Both the position numbers and the translations under genes were made by a program. From contig JAHQIW010000801.1 in NCBI GenBank assembly GCA_019055375.1, positions 1-64,000 on the forward strand: 64,000 bases of DNA, in the 5' to 3' direction. This DNA comes from Parelaphostrongylus tenuis. Taxonomy: Eukaryota > Nematoda > Chromadorea > Rhabditida > Metastrongylidae. The notes below the pieces were generated by a model that was given only the letters and a program-made list of their open reading frames with translations, had not been told where the DNA came from and did not search any database. Below are positions 45,101 to 56,364 of this stretch, piece by piece; position 1 is the first letter of the stretch; every line of letters starts with the position of its first letter.

Positions 45101-48100
45101 TGATTCGAACAGTGACGTATAATGTCTGCGAAAATCTGTGATTTCTTAACGAAGACGATGTGATGTGCTCCTGTTGATGAGTTTTTAGCTACTCTCACTC
45201 TTGTTGTCCATCTCAGCATATTAGGCTGCTAGTTCTCCCAAAACACAACAAATTGCCAAAAAGATAATGTTTGCTCTCACAGAAAAGAGCAAGCAGAGGG
45301 AGAAGTTGAGCTTAGCACTACTCGCTACACATTAAACGGAAAACAGGAGAAAGATTACTTTCATGAAAAGATCGGAGTCACGCAGAAAAGGAAAAAGAGT
45401 GTATAGAAAACTACATATAAGTTCTAAATTTACACTGAGGTTTCGTGAACAAGTCGATAGAATAAACAAAGTTGTAAGTCAGTAATTTGCATATTCAGAA
45501 CAGTGGACATTACAATATCTACGATGTTAACTTTCTGGGTATCATAAGGACAAGCTTCCCGCCCTGGTTCGCCGCGCGGCTAGCAGTTTAAAGTGCTGAG
45601 TAGTTAGTGATGCCGCGTGCGGCGTATCTCTGTCGTACCTAAAGGGTTAACGAAGTTTTAACTCAGTGCCTTGCTTTAATACAGATAAACAATTTGATCG
45701 AGTTTCAGAGCATCATGGCCATTCAAATCTTAGAGACCGTCTATTTAGGAATATGTGATGGTTAAAGAATATTGCATGATATACTAGAAGTAGTTGATCA
45801 CAAACATGAAAACTTAGTAACCTATAGCAAGTTCAACAGTTCATGTTTACTGAAATGCGTCACATGTGCGCTTTCTTCACGTCAGAAATGAACTCACTGA
45901 AGCATTATAGAGGAAATACGTTTTTGAGTTGACAAGCACGTCGTACTCGGCGCTTCTCGATTCAGGATGGTCCTTCATCGATGGGTCCCAGTTATATCGC
46001 CACATTTGATCATTACGATGCTCGTCTTGAATCAGTTTGCTGGCGAGATCGAGGTAAGGTGAAAGTGGCAGATCACCGAGTGTTATCAGATGAATCTCAA
46101 AAGAAGCACTTTTATTTTATCATTGATTTTTCACGTACATCTATTCTAATTCATTCAACACCGAGAAAGCAAGATGATCCTATGTATTTTACCTAGATAG
46201 TCCTAAGAGTCGTATCTCCATGGTCTTATCTGAGGGAATCATTGATTTCTTCGCATTTCTTAACGATCTATGACACTTTCTTAGAATCTGCTACAAAATA
46301 ATGAAAAATTGGCATAAGAGGTTGGTGAGGGTAAACAATGAGACTTCTAGCCGAGTCATTAAGCATTATAAAAATATGGATTTGACTCGAATGGCCTCTC
46401 TTTTTCAATGTATTAAACAGTTGCCTGTACTTGTAAAATGAACGCAAAATTGAATAAGATAAATTTAATTGATTGAAATGCGAATATCTCAGATTAATTT
46501 ATGATGACGTTATGGCGGATAATTTCAGTTCTTTTTTCTCATCATGAACGAAGGATAGTACTTGAGTTTCACATCTTCAGAATTAATAACCGTTGGTTTT
46601 TCCTCTTTGATTCCCTGCACAATATTAAAGTACCAAAATCACTAGTGGGGTGAATTCTGTGCAGCATAAATTTAACTCAGTCCATTTTTTCTTAGACCTT
46701 CTCACCTTCGTACGATGCAATTCACCCATATTCTTTCTATACTTGCGAATAAAATCATAGCTAGCTTTGTCAGTGAATATAACCTGAAATAGCATAGAAT
46801 TATACAATCCGCTCTAGTGTGAAGAGCACTAGAAAATACCATGTTATTTTGAAGTGAGAGGAGATTTTCCATAAAAATATGATATTGCTCAAGTGGTCGA
46901 CGATAGCGATCCCATTCACCTCTACCAATGTCTATCAAAGCAGTGACAATAGTAAAATCATCTCTAAAATACCACATCAAGATAAAAGCAAACTATCACA
47001 GGAGCATAAAAATTAAGAAGACATTCAGTACACTGCGGCATTGTGTTATTTAGATCCTAACTTTGAATTACAAAAACAAGGGAATCATTTTCTGCTGAAC
47101 GAACTAATTTATTGACCAAATCAAAGGATAGAGCTCTTAACGTTGATCAATCCCCGGAGGAAGCGCCATGCATTCGTCTTTAATTTTTAACCTCGTTTGA
47201 GGTGACTGAATGCATATATGGCTCTTACAATGACGCACGGTGGCCTCCTGCTGTATCGAATCACTGCTGTTTATCCTCTCAGACAAGTCTGAGACCAGTT
47301 TGGTGTCAATTTACCGATTCCGAAAGCTAGGATGGTTCGCTAAACCATGAGGGCGAGATCGAACCACCGACCTTGTGTGCGACGCAGAACACCTCTAAAC
47401 ACTGCGCCGCATGCGTTCACTTGATCAAAACACAAAAGAAAAGAGGGTTGATAAGAAATAACGAAAGAGGAGCAAAAATGGAAGACAGTTTAAGCTCTAT
47501 CAGAAACTTACAAATCGTCTGAGGATAAAGTGGATGTGGAGCTTGACGAAGGCCAGTTAAATGTTGTGCTATTTTGAACAGCAGCATCGTGTCTGCTAAG
47601 AATACCAAGATGGGAACCTTTAGTTGATGATGGTGGATGAATCACTATTCGTGTGCTGCCGGTGGACGGTTCAGTCATCTAAGTGGTCATATTTTGAGAA
47701 AAATGTTGTTCCACCTTCACATAGTTGAAGTAAGTCGAGATAAGAAAAAAGAAATCTCACTGCAACTGTGTTGCTGCTCACATGGATCCTTGGCCGCTCA
47801 CTCAACGTGGTAGTGTCGGGAACCTGGAGATAAAATGCATTCTATGTGTAGAAGCCTCTTCAATATTTCTGCTCTACCACCATTTTTTACATCTATGTTC
47901 CTTGGGATTTTCTACAACAACCAGTGACATAAATCCCAAATATGATAATGTGTTTTGAGCCTTTTATGAGATTTGCTATGGCGCTTATACAGTACTAGAT
48001 AGGCCAGCTCCGCCTCTTCATGCTGATCAATAATGCGATGCCTTTCGATTCAGCCGGTCCTTTGCAGGGGAATACCTCTACATATAAAGGAATCGACGCC

Positions 48101-51100
48101 GCATTTTTTGAATCATCACATGTCCACCGACAAAGTAGGCATATATCCATTCGCAAGGGATCGGCTGAAGCGAAGGCACCGTACTATTGATGAGCCTGAA
48201 AAGGTGAAACAGGCCTCTTAAGTACTGTATAAATGCCATACCAGACCTCATAAAAGGTTCAAAACATGTTATCATGTTATCAAATTATCATTGATTTCAA
48301 ACGAAGTCTATGAAAACAGTCGAAAGTGAAGGTATAAACTCTAGAATTCGTCTTCTTCTGTCGTGAAACAATTGCAGCGAACAACAGTAAAGTCTCCGTT
48401 CGACGCAGTAAATGATCGATATACATTGAAGAAATGACAATTTTAAATTTGAAGCTTATCTGAGGGAAAGTATTTTGGCTGGGGTTGTTTTTTTTTTGTG
48501 CACATTATATTTCGTCGTGCACAGTTCGTAGAGAACCATGGAAAAATTCAACAACTTTCTGGTGATACGAACGATCAGAGATGGGAGCAGATGAAGACGA
48601 AATCAAAGCAAAAAGGGAGTAGAGGAGCAGCCCCATCATTTTCTGAATGTCGTACAGTTCTTCATGGAAATAAAACTGTGAAACACTCAGTGGGTCCTGT
48701 GGTTTCTTTCCTGGGTGCACATAGATCAGAGAAAACCTCTGCTTTGTTACTATTTCGTAGTTTTTTTTTTTCCTCGCGTGTTATTTGACATCACATCGAG
48801 CTATTGTAGCATGTAACTATCATCAGATTGCCAGGGCGCTACCGATTCTAAGGTACTTACTTTATTGAAGCAGATTGTTACTATAACTTTTGTGGTAGAT
48901 AGTTAAATTAACAGTCAAATCTCATAATCGGCTCGAAAAACTGGTTTACTTGCATTGGGGAATCGTCCGAAGCGAGGGAAGTACACACAATTTTCAATGG
49001 CTTTAGCGAGAACCGTGGCTATTCGAGTAGCATTGCACGGCCTTGTATTATTCAGCTTGTCTTGTGTTAGATAAATTTAGGGAATTCCTTTTATTACTTG
49101 AACGCCTGCAGCGGTGGTGTAATGTTACAAATATACCCCTTGATTTAGAGTGATGTGTAAAACTTTCGCGTCAGGCGGAACTCGAACTCATATCTCACTC
49201 TGTTGGGGAGCGCGTGCTCTAACCCGTTGCACTATTGACGCCCGTTTCGCTCATACTCCTTCTACCATTCAACGCATCTATCAGTCAATAAAGAATCATC
49301 AACGGCCAGAGTGGTGAGCAAAACAAGCCCGCGCTAACGGATTGAGTGAGGTGTGGGTTCGAGTCCTAGCTGACGCAAAGTTTTGCACATCACTCTAATC
49401 AGTGGATATAGATGAATTTATTTATTGGAAGAATTTTTTGAAATTTTATCTAGTTCCCTTTCACCTGATACCAGGAGTCTAACAAAATCGATGTGAAGGA
49501 CGTAATACACGTGTGTACCAACACATCTAGACAGAATCCCACGGAAATGTCTAGGTGTTAATTACAATGTAAACAACTACAGCACAGCACCAATGCGGAG
49601 CTTCATCGCTGGTTTACATAGCTGTCGCACGATGAAAAGAAGCTTGCTTTTTTCGCAGTCATGCAGCTTCGCTATTGAATTGTTGGGGCTTTCTAAGCGT
49701 TGAAGGCCCAATTTCATCTAGTTTCTAGTAGTTATGTAACTAAATAAAAGGATAAGGTGTTTTTGGAGTTGATCAATCTCTGAGGGATACGCCATGCATT
49801 CGACTTCAATTTTCTACTTCGCATGAGCTGACTGAATGCACATCTGGCCTTTACAGCGACTCGCAGTGGACTCCTGCTGAACAGAGTCAGTGCTGCTTAT
49901 CCTCCCAGCCAAGTCTGAGACCTGTCTGCTATCAATTTACCGACCCCGGAGTGATGGATGGCTTGATGAACCATGAGCGCGAAATCGAACAGTTGACCTC
50001 GTGTGTGACGCAGAGCACCTCTAACCACTGCGCCACAAGCGCTCTCTACTGAATAAATAAAAATTAAATGTCGCGTTTTGTGAGCAAGACTTACCAGATG
50101 GTCCACGTTTATGATATTGTGGTGATGTCGGTGAGGGTGCATTTTATTCATCGTTGTGTCATATACAATGTTAAGATTTTTCTTCGTGGTCATTGAACTA
50201 ATGCGATTCGTCGTCTTTTCGCTGAGTGCGGTGGAAGGAAGCGGAGTCGTTTTTGTTCGAAATTTCTTCTTCGCTCTTGATGTAATCGTTCGCGAAAATT
50301 GTGTACTGCTAATCACATCTAAAAGCGGTAAGGTATAAGAGTTGATTGGTAGCTGCGTGAAAAGCTGTGCAAAATTAGTGAGCCGAATTTTCTAGTGATA
50401 AAGTAGAGATTGAATTATAACTTCAGCACTTTATTTGATCCGTCATCATAGTGTTATTCTCACTGTGCACATTACAGTACTTCTAGCATACAATCGTTTT
50501 TCGTCTTCTTCTCGAGCGGCGTAGAATACTTATTGAGCCAGTCTCCTTTCAATGTCGAGGTTAGAGGGGGGGGGGGGGGTTGGAGCCCGGCTCCACGCGC
50601 GCCCCGACGAGCATCATAACCACTCGGCCACGGCGCTCCGATTGAATTATAAATTGATAATATTGTCAAATCATCAGAGGTGCTAATTAGAACACCCAAC
50701 ACTGCCAAGCAAATCCATATGGCAATACGCTAGCTCGGCTATCTCAACATCGCAAGGAAAATGGTCATCACTAGTACTCCACAACTTTCATAGAGTTCCT
50801 AGAGGAAACGAATGTTGAAGCACCATCTGCATCAAAGGAGAAACGTTTGAAGATCTTGTGGAGGACGATTGCGGAAAAACGAAGCGAATGCTTGATGTCT
50901 TGGGTACGGACAGTGGATATATTGATGAATTATCCAAATACAAAGAAGTGATTGTTAAACCGAAGTTCAGTTAACGAGTAGTTCAAAAGCGTTGTTGACT
51001 ATCTTGCGAACACTTTCAAAAATATAATCTAAACTGATTCAGAATCTAGAAGTTTACGTTGTTTGTAATGTGGTCAAGATTCAACTGTAGAATTTCTTGA

Positions 51101-51365
51101 TGAGGAAATAAAGTTCGAGGTGTGGACTCGAGAAAGCTCATCAACGTTCGCCTGTTGTGTCATATTAGTTTGTTTATAATTGGAGAAAGAAAATGAATTA
51201 AGAAAAATTGTTCGAACCGTTTTCACTGTGGTGTGCATGATGGTAGCCAGATCGCTGCAAATGTTTGCCTCTGAGAAGCCGCAATATCTCCAACAGGGCG
51301 TAAATATTCAAGAATAGAAATATAATAACGACTGCAACGATGACAGCAGCATTTACTTGTCTCAT
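35310..51365 (-). CDS. Type II membrane protein with HtrL/YibB domain (glycosyltransferase-like)
   Basis: Eleven exons: 51365-51218, 50318-50095, 47823-47761, 47678-47512, 46963-46840, 46783-46706, 46095-45898, 40887-40756, 39319-39219, 38122-38060, 35423-35310. About 470 residues. Residues 5-27 are a hydrophobic signal anchor (AAVIVAVVIIFLFLN). Then comes a Ser/Thr/Lys-rich stem (50-200), then the domain: FTIVTALIDIGRGEWDRY, VIFTDKASYDFIRKYRK, IHLITLGDLPLSPYLDLA, SAEYDVLVNSKTYFLYNAS, EFFVWIDAGYGHG (346-354), LSVISGGFIAGD, and HPQLFNITHGNWFDAFHLF before the stop. This order matches HtrL/YibB; E. coli YibB lies near LPS-core genes and is uncharacterised. The topology suggests a Golgi enzyme (inference). 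Phases agree throughout except at the last junction, which is off by one base: a missed exon or indel. An acceptor (CGTTTTAG) lies 46 bp before the ATG. Introns hold RTE, foldback and SINE elements. Confidence 0.82.
35700..36240. repeat. Large hairpin repeat (CTCTGGCTAG family), copy 2, in the last HtrL-like intron
   Basis: The left arm (AAACGGCACGGGATGAAGAA, TCATAAGAGTGTCAGTAAAA) and the right arm (ACTAGCCAGAAATTAAAGCC, GGAAAGCCTTCGTCCAGCGA) are inverted and match the 30098-30900 hairpin. The open frame on + at 35920-36156 is within the repeat and not taken as a gene. Confidence 0.65.
36456..37650 (-). mobile_element. RTE-like non-LTR retrotransposon remnant (reverse transcriptase)
   Basis: Minus-strand frames give the second half of a reverse transcriptase. 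Motif A is FVDLKKTFDS near 37560-37530. LRFADNIVLIT near 37285 is the motif with the catalytic FADD changed to FADN. A long open frame at 37163-36456 contains YVYLGREIKMMDDL, MYAAETWSLRK, RWAGHVMRF and the C-terminus. Stops or shifts separate the parts, so it is inactive. Inserted in the last HtrL-like intron, same strand as the gene. Confidence 0.82.
38770..38960. repeat. Foldback repeat related to the 'AAGACCACGCTC' family
   Basis: Short hairpin: CTCATGGCACTAATAAAGTG, AGACACGTGTTTTGGTCC and CCTTTGTAAAGGGAGTATC, then an inverted partner ACACGTGTCTGGCACTGTAT. Most similar to 47955-48266. Confidence 0.6.
39776..40350. mobile_element. Mariner-derived foldback element, copy 3
   Basis: The left end is GTCGATCCATAAGTTTTGAC (about 39777). 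The right end is its complement (CAAAACTTATGGAACGACCT, ending 40350). Arms of about 220 bp each hold the first codons of a mariner-type transposase (frame pieces ELSWKQIRW; EAARNFSRAWGHETVAEKT). In an HtrL-like intron. Confidence 0.82.
41130..41740. repeat. 'AAGACCACGCTC' foldback, two units
   Basis: 41130-41385 is a left arm (AAGACCACGCTTAGATTTCG, CAGCCTCGTCACTCGGCAGG). 41390-41740 contains a second start (AAGACCACGTTCAAATTTC) and the inverted partner (CTGACGAGGCTGCAAGGC, GGGCTGTACAAAAGCCCATC). HtrL-like intron. Confidence 0.65.
42105..42150. repeat. TA dinucleotide microsatellite
   Basis: (TA)n of about 40 bp with one TG interruption. It can fold on itself. Confidence 0.9.
42410..43590 (-). 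mobile_element. Second RTE-like reverse transcriptase remnant
   Basis: Minus-strand fragments in several frames. Motif A-like ILTSIDYEKVFDS lies near 42975. DIVVFSTCISEAEAKINELN lies near 42690. SLIYFGRSLNMGSSAKEDLD lies near 42470. An N-terminal piece near 43440-43190 includes DINAYIDRAPMTRGPIIF. Stops and frame changes throughout. It differs from the copy at 36456, so this is a separate insertion, in the 5-kb HtrL-like intron. Confidence 0.7.
44652..44965 (+). mobile_element. Ser/Leu-tRNA-like SINE, full length, HtrL-like intron
   Basis: Head CCTTGACCGAGTGGTTAAGT with box-B region GCGTGTGGAGCCG. The body CTCAACTAGTATTTTAGGGC, GTTCAAGAAGAAGACG matches 57987-58210. Confidence 0.75.
47125..47420 (-). 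mobile_element. tRNA-headed SINE, 'GGCGCAGTGG' family, HtrL-like intron
   Basis: Minus-strand head GCGGCGCAGTGTTTAGAGGT and GGTTCGATCTCGCCCTCATG. The body ends at GAGCTCTATCCTTTGATTTG near 47120. Confidence 0.8.
47955..48266. repeat. Hairpin repeat, HtrL-like intron
   Basis: GTTTTGAGCCTTTTATGAG at the left border (47952) pairs with CTCATAAAAGGTTCAAAAC at the right (48250-48268). GGCGCTTATACAGTACTAG pairs with the GTACTGTATAAATGCC block. Central part AATACCTCTACATATAAAGG. Confidence 0.78.
49150..49400. mobile_element. Inverted pair of tRNA-like SINE units, HtrL-like intron
   Basis: Minus-strand unit 49155-49250 (GGCGGAACTCGAACTCATAT; TAACCCGTTGCACTATTGAC). Plus-strand unit about 49312-49400 (CAAGCCCGCGCTAACGG; GTGGGTTCGAGTCCTAGC; GTTTTGCACATCACTCT). 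They face away from a short spacer, as in the palindrome at 26939. Confidence 0.7.
49750..50045 (-). mobile_element. tRNA-headed SINE, 'GGCGCAGTGG' family, full length, HtrL-like intron
   Basis: The clearest copy. Minus-strand head GCGCTTGTGGCGCAGTGGTT at 50044, AGAGGTGCTCTGCG, box B CTGTTCGATTTCGCGCTCAT. The body has CAGACTTGGCTGGGAGGATA and TCAGTCAGCTCATGCGAAG, with the tail GATCAACTCCAAAAACACC near 49755. Confidence 0.85.
50560..50642 (-). mobile_element. Ser/Leu-tRNA-like SINE head, HtrL-like intron
   Basis: Minus strand: GAGCGCCGTGGCCGAGTGGT, TATGATGCTCGTCGGGGCG and a run of G/C with an 11-C tract on the minus strand (G run at 50569-50579). Confidence 0.7.
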
Positions 51366-51769
51366 AATCTCTTACTATTGCTTGATAGTGGTCATACCTA
51401 AAACGACCAGCTTTTTTTCTCGAAAAGCTGCCTTGAATTCGTAATAGCAAACACGTACAAAACACGATAACGGAATATAGTAAGTCTTAGGCATTGTAGA
51501 AAATCTATGAAAATCAACTGAAGTGTAGAACGAAAGAAAATAAACAATAGTTTGAGGTGGAGATGACACCAGGAATAATTGAGTCGACTTACTACATTGT
51601 GTCAATGTCATGGTCGAAGAGTAGAATAGCGAGATGTCCATCTGAGTTTCTTGAATGATGATTTAACTTGATTCACGACAACAGTTGACAAGCTATCGAT
51701 GCAACTTAACGGTAGAAATTCAAGTCTCGAAGTAATCAAAAGATTTAGACAGATGTCAGTACTCCTTCA

Positions 51770-52070
51770 TTAAGAACGTGTGTGGTTCAAAAGGGGAAGT
51801 GCGAAGCGACCCATATATGGTCAACCGCTCAAACATGGGCTCAGGGCTTATCAAGCTCTCAGCTCCTCAGAGTTTAGCATATTGACATGAGAGTTTTCAG
51901 ATATACAGCAGCACTGACTGGATACATTGGTAGGCTATCGCTAGTCAATGATGCCAGATATGCATTTAGTCTATTCTTACAATGCTCGATAAAGTCGAAT
52001 ACAGGGCCCATCTCTTAGAAACTAATCAACGCCGAGAGCTTTATTCATGATCAAATAGACTATGAAGAAA
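51770..52070 (+). repeat. Degenerate 'GGCGCAGTGG' SINE body
   Basis: CATGGGCTCAGGGCTTATCA, GCAGCACTGACTGGATACAT, AGATATGCATTTAGTC and AACTAATCAACGCCGAGAGC follow the family order. The tRNA head at the start is degraded. Confidence 0.55.
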
Positions 52071-52699
52071 TTCGCATTTGCAAGGTATTATAGTGGTACC
52101 TATAATTTTGTTGACCAGTAAGTGATGTGCACCATTTATGTTAACTAAATTTGCTATTCCCTGCGCCAGAACTGTTCAATGTGCTCCTTAATACAAAGGG
52201 CAGGAGATAATCGCCCCTTTTATATCTGCCGACATTAATCTCACTGTTACTTGTAGAGATAAATCTATCGGTAGCATGTCAGCCTTAATCACGGAAGGTC
52301 GTTCTTGTATCCTCAAAAGATAATGCAGAAGGTTTGGATAGCAGTAAGAACCTCAGATTTCCTTTTTCTCCTCCCCGGGCGGACCAGAGATTTTTGTGTG
52401 GTGCACTTGGCATTCCGTTCAATGTGGTCGTTAGCGGCCCATGCCTAACGATGGACATTAAGGCGCACTGTGTTCGATCCATCCGATTTTCAAAATCGCT
52501 AATGTTCTGCAGAATTGGAACTTCGGTCGTTTAGCGTGACTTGGCAATGTTCCGACGTTACTTTGATAGAGTCTCCAAGACCAAAGTGGCCGACATTTTT
52601 CGCAGTTTTAAAGTACACAAGTCGTAGAGGAGGGCAATAAAAGGCTGGAGCGGGGTGCTTCCTGTAAATTCTATACTCTCTTATAACCCTGTGAAATTA

Positions 52700-52870
52700 T
52701 ACATGATAGGAGGGCTAGAATTAGCTGATTACATATCTGGCTCATACCTACCGATGAGTCACGTCAGTGCCGCTATCATGTCAAATGAATCTGCTAGATA
52801 GAAAACTCGTTGAACTCTTAGGACACGACAGAGCCAACGGCCAAGTGTGTATTGAGCGCTGCTACTAGCA

Positions 52871-52910
<40 letters not shown>

Positions 52911-53050
52911 ATATATATACATGTATATATACATATATACACATCTGAGTGCAAAAGAAGAAAGAGAATGCTCAAACATATAAAGAGTATGAAGAAGGTT
53001 TTGTCGTAGTAAGCTGAAACTGATAAGGAAAAACATCAAGCAAAATTTTG
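52700..53050. repeat. SINE fragment and TA microsatellite
   Basis: 52715-52790 carries a fragment of the 'GGCGCAGTGG' SINE body (ACATATCTGGCTCATACC). 52873-52935 is a long TA/TATA run able to fold. No gene. Confidence 0.6.
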
Positions 53051-53639
53051 TAGCAATGAATATGCATCACTAAATTCCGGATTACTAAAAAAAATCGTGA
53101 ACTAAATAATGTGTGATCTCCAAGAGATTAACAGTTTTTTGAATTAATAATTACCGTAATGGCTGAAAATCGAAGTGGTCTTTCTACTACAGTAAAATAG
53201 AGTATGTAGATGCCGGATGAGGGATAAGACGGAGGTTCGAAGAATTGCAGCTATATTGAGAAGATATTAGATCATTTGTCTGATGGAATTTCTCTGAGAA
53301 TCCGAAACAAAGAACAGCTGCCGCAGACGCGCCCCTTCTTCGAAGGAGGCGTCTTCGATGGAATTAATAGCTCAAGGCATTGCTGCTAAAGACGATATGT
53401 GAGATGTGCTAATCATGAACTATGATAAGTCTAGAAAAATATTTGAAACAATTCATGCAAATTCAAGATTTCTTCAGCATAGTGAGCTTTTTGAAAATGA
53501 TATTGAACATGCAGAAAAGGTCAAAAATGAAAAGCACAGGATACATATTAAGTTTTGTGCACGAACAATACATGATTTCTCACTCGTGTCTTCAAAAAGG
53601 AAACCGGCATAGCACACTGGATAGTGATGTAGTGTATCT

Positions 53640-53840
53640 CAAAGCAAGGTGATAAACAAGGCGTTGGTTCAATTTCCGCTTCCAACACTCTCTTGGAATC
53701 AATAAACGAACGAACGCTCTTAACTCGGGTACCTCCAGATTTCGAGGAGAATCTCTCGATCGGCATTCTACGATAGTCATAAAGAAGACAAAATCCTCAT
53801 GCAGCAGTCGAAGCAGCAAGTTGAATATGTACAAACTCTG
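53640..53840 (+). repeat. Ser/Leu-tRNA-like SINE body fragment
   Basis: GTTGGTTCAATTTCCGCTTC, AACACTCTCTTGGAATCAAT, CTCCAGATTTCGAGGAG and GATAGTCATAAAGAAGAC parallel the copies at 44652 and 57987. The surrounding 53051-53639 and 53841-54286 show no supported gene. Confidence 0.5.
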
Positions 53841-54286
53841 TGGAGATTAGATGCGAGAAAACATACTGAATGCAAGAACTTTTGAAATCCGCAAAGTAAA
53901 TTGTAATAACGATTCGTATAAAATAATAATATGATTGTAGACTACAAAATGATATCTTTCAGGTCACAGCAAGCTTTGTTAATCGAAACAATATCCAATT
54001 GAACCCATATGTTTTTCATGTGAAACAAGAAGTTCATATATATCGGTTGCATTAAATTCAGGATTTCTGGAGGCAATAAAATTGCTGGAGTCAGTTTTAG
54101 CCTCTAGTTGGCTTCTGAAGCATTTCTCGTATAAGAAAATGTCCGCAAACCTCCCAAAATTCGTCTCGACAAAAGTTTTCAATCACCTTTTACACTGGAA
54201 TCGGCTTTGAGTTTGTTAAAGTGAATTTTTTGGATTTATATTTTTGTAATCTCAAATACTTGCAAATTATACATGCGAGAATTTGG

Positions 54287-54400
54287 AGTGATATGCAAAA
54301 CTTCTGGTCCCGAGTGGGAGTTGAACCCGCGTTTCATCTTTCCCGAAGGCGTGTACACTAATGCACTACCAAAGTCTTCTATTTGCTACCACTCTCTCTG
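54287..54400 (-). mobile_element. tRNA-Gly-like SINE copy
   Basis: + strand GAGTGGGAGTTGAACCCGCG and TAATGCACTACCAAAGTCTT. The flank GAGTGATATGCAAAACTTC is shared with 28915 and 22190. Confidence 0.7.
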
Positions 54401-54599
54401 CGATATAAACCGAAATAAAATGATAACAAATATGTCAAAACTGACTTACGTCGTACCTGAACTATGCAAAAAGAATGTACATGAAATACGCTTTATATTG
54501 ATACTTTGTAGTACAGTGTTGATACTGTGAGCATGACACATACAATAACAAAAGAAGAATTACAGATCTTATCTCAACTTTCCGAACAACATGGTAGCA

Positions 54600-54643
54600 C
54601 ATTTATACATGTACATATACATACATACACGTGTGTATGTACA

Positions 54644-54680
<37 letters not shown>
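54600..54680. repeat. TA/CATA microsatellite
   Basis: ACATATACATACATACACG grading into (TA)n to 54677. Confidence 0.85.
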
Positions 54681-54681
<1 letters not shown>

Positions 54682-54839
54682 AAAAGTCTAGAACAAAGCA
54701 GAGAAAAAGGAAACAGACAACTGAAGGCATCATCTTAAAAGTTTCATCAAGAATCCAGATTATTTTGCATGATAAAGTTATGCATAAATTCAGCAGCCTG
54801 ATTCCAATGGCCGAGGAATTTTAGGAATTCAAGATGTTC

Positions 54840-55590
54840 TTAAGGCACTCTGGTGACTCATATGACTCATTTGACTTTGATAAATATCATGTGGAAGTAG
54901 CCTTTGACTGTCATTTTCGCATATCGATTTTCGTCAACGTACAAATTAGAGTAAATCTTTCGAGTAATTAAAGACGTCCTGTCAAGTTATCAGCTTGAAG
55001 ACCATGAAAGAAGGAATTTTTCGCAATAACGAATTGAGGATATATCGCGCTGACCGGGAAGTTTCACAGCAATGTTCAAGCAAAATTATGGAAATGATCT
55101 GGATAGCGTTGTAGAACTCAAAAGTTGATCAGAAGGCGTTATTTCATCCGATTATTGTCTGGTGTGGCGATGAAGTAGAACCGTTATAGAGGCTAAGCCT
55201 AATACTAATAATTCATGAACTGCATTCTCTCACCCGTCGTCATGAATTTCCTTTCACCTATCACTTTACTTGACGAGTATCATCGTTCTTTTTTTTAACA
55301 CTACCTATGTTTTTGCTGTTTTATTTGCAGTGTTGTAAAGTTTCAAATACACTTGAAAGTCTTGAGTTGTAAGAAAAAATTCGATCTTATAAGGGAGTTG
55401 AGCTCGGGTTCACCCATATCTTTTTTTCTTTTTTACTGGGCGGGTATCAGTACTTCTAGGAATCGTTCCGTTTGCTCGCTTACTTGAGAAATTCATCTTC
55501 TTTACAAATTTCGTAAAACGCTGATCGAACACGTCTCCATACAACTTCAAGAAGAACCACATTGAGACATTCCGTAGGGTTTCCGTTGTT
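54840..55590. other. No feature recognised
   Basis: I see no exon with consistent splice signals, no repeat family member and no tRNA-like unit. Confidence 0.4.
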
Positions 55591-55604
55591 AATAGCTAGG
55601 GAGT

Positions 55605-55682
55605 GTTAGGGTAAGGTGGGTGATCAACCACGTGTCAAGCCGCGCCGAACATCACTATCCACTCGGCCACAGGTCGTCCGTT
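55605..55682 (-). repeat. Ser/Leu-tRNA-like SINE head
   Basis: The + strand CTATCCACTCGGCCACAGGT is the complement of a CCTGTGGCCGAGTGGATAG head. The box B region is degraded. Confidence 0.55.
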
Positions 55683-56364
55683 AATACAAATCAAAAACAC
55701 ATTGCTAGACCACTCACACAGTGGTCAAAGGCTAGAGATCATTGAGCAAACTACAAATATGCTTGAAGCGATTAAATATTTTGAACGACCACCAAGAACT
55801 GTAGACATCTTGTCGTTTTTCATTTTGAAAACAGTTATGAAGTGCATGAGCAGAATAGGAGAATTTATAGATTTTTCATTTTTATCTATGTCGTTCATAC
55901 GGCAATCCTAAGCTTCAGCGAAAATCAGTGACGCTGAAATTAGAAAGCAAAATTCGATGCATTACTTACTACTATACATAGTCATAAAAATCCTTTTTGG
56001 TATTCACATTTGATGAAAATCAATGCTGAAGCATACTCTTATGAATCAGAATTCACTAGAATGTCGAACTATAGAGAGGAGATGAATCGTGACGATTTCT
56101 ATCAGTCACGGCTTCCGTATTACTACATCTAACACTCTCCAAACAGTCATAACAGGCAGCTGCAAGATCTTTTGAATCGGAAGAATATCCGTTGCTGGGA
56201 GGCCGAGTTTATGCCGGCTCGAAGTCAGTCCTCTACGTATATTCGATCTCGGATGGACTTTACTACATACAAATGTTAGTTCCTTTCTAACTTAAGTTGC
56301 ATTGTTTCGCAACCGTCACCATAACAACCACTTAGGTAACCATGAACTTTCTTCCGCAATAGGG

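Noticed and set aside
46490..46620. Exon-like minus frame (EEKPTVINSEDVKLKYYPSF, then a stop) after a TTGTGCAG acceptor
   Set aside because: The HtrL-like exons on both sides join in phase and in family order without it; it could be an alternative last exon but nothing requires it.
52860..52930. CRISPR-like or regulatory array at the TA tracts
   Set aside because: These are simple dinucleotide microsatellites without spacer structure in a eukaryotic sequence.
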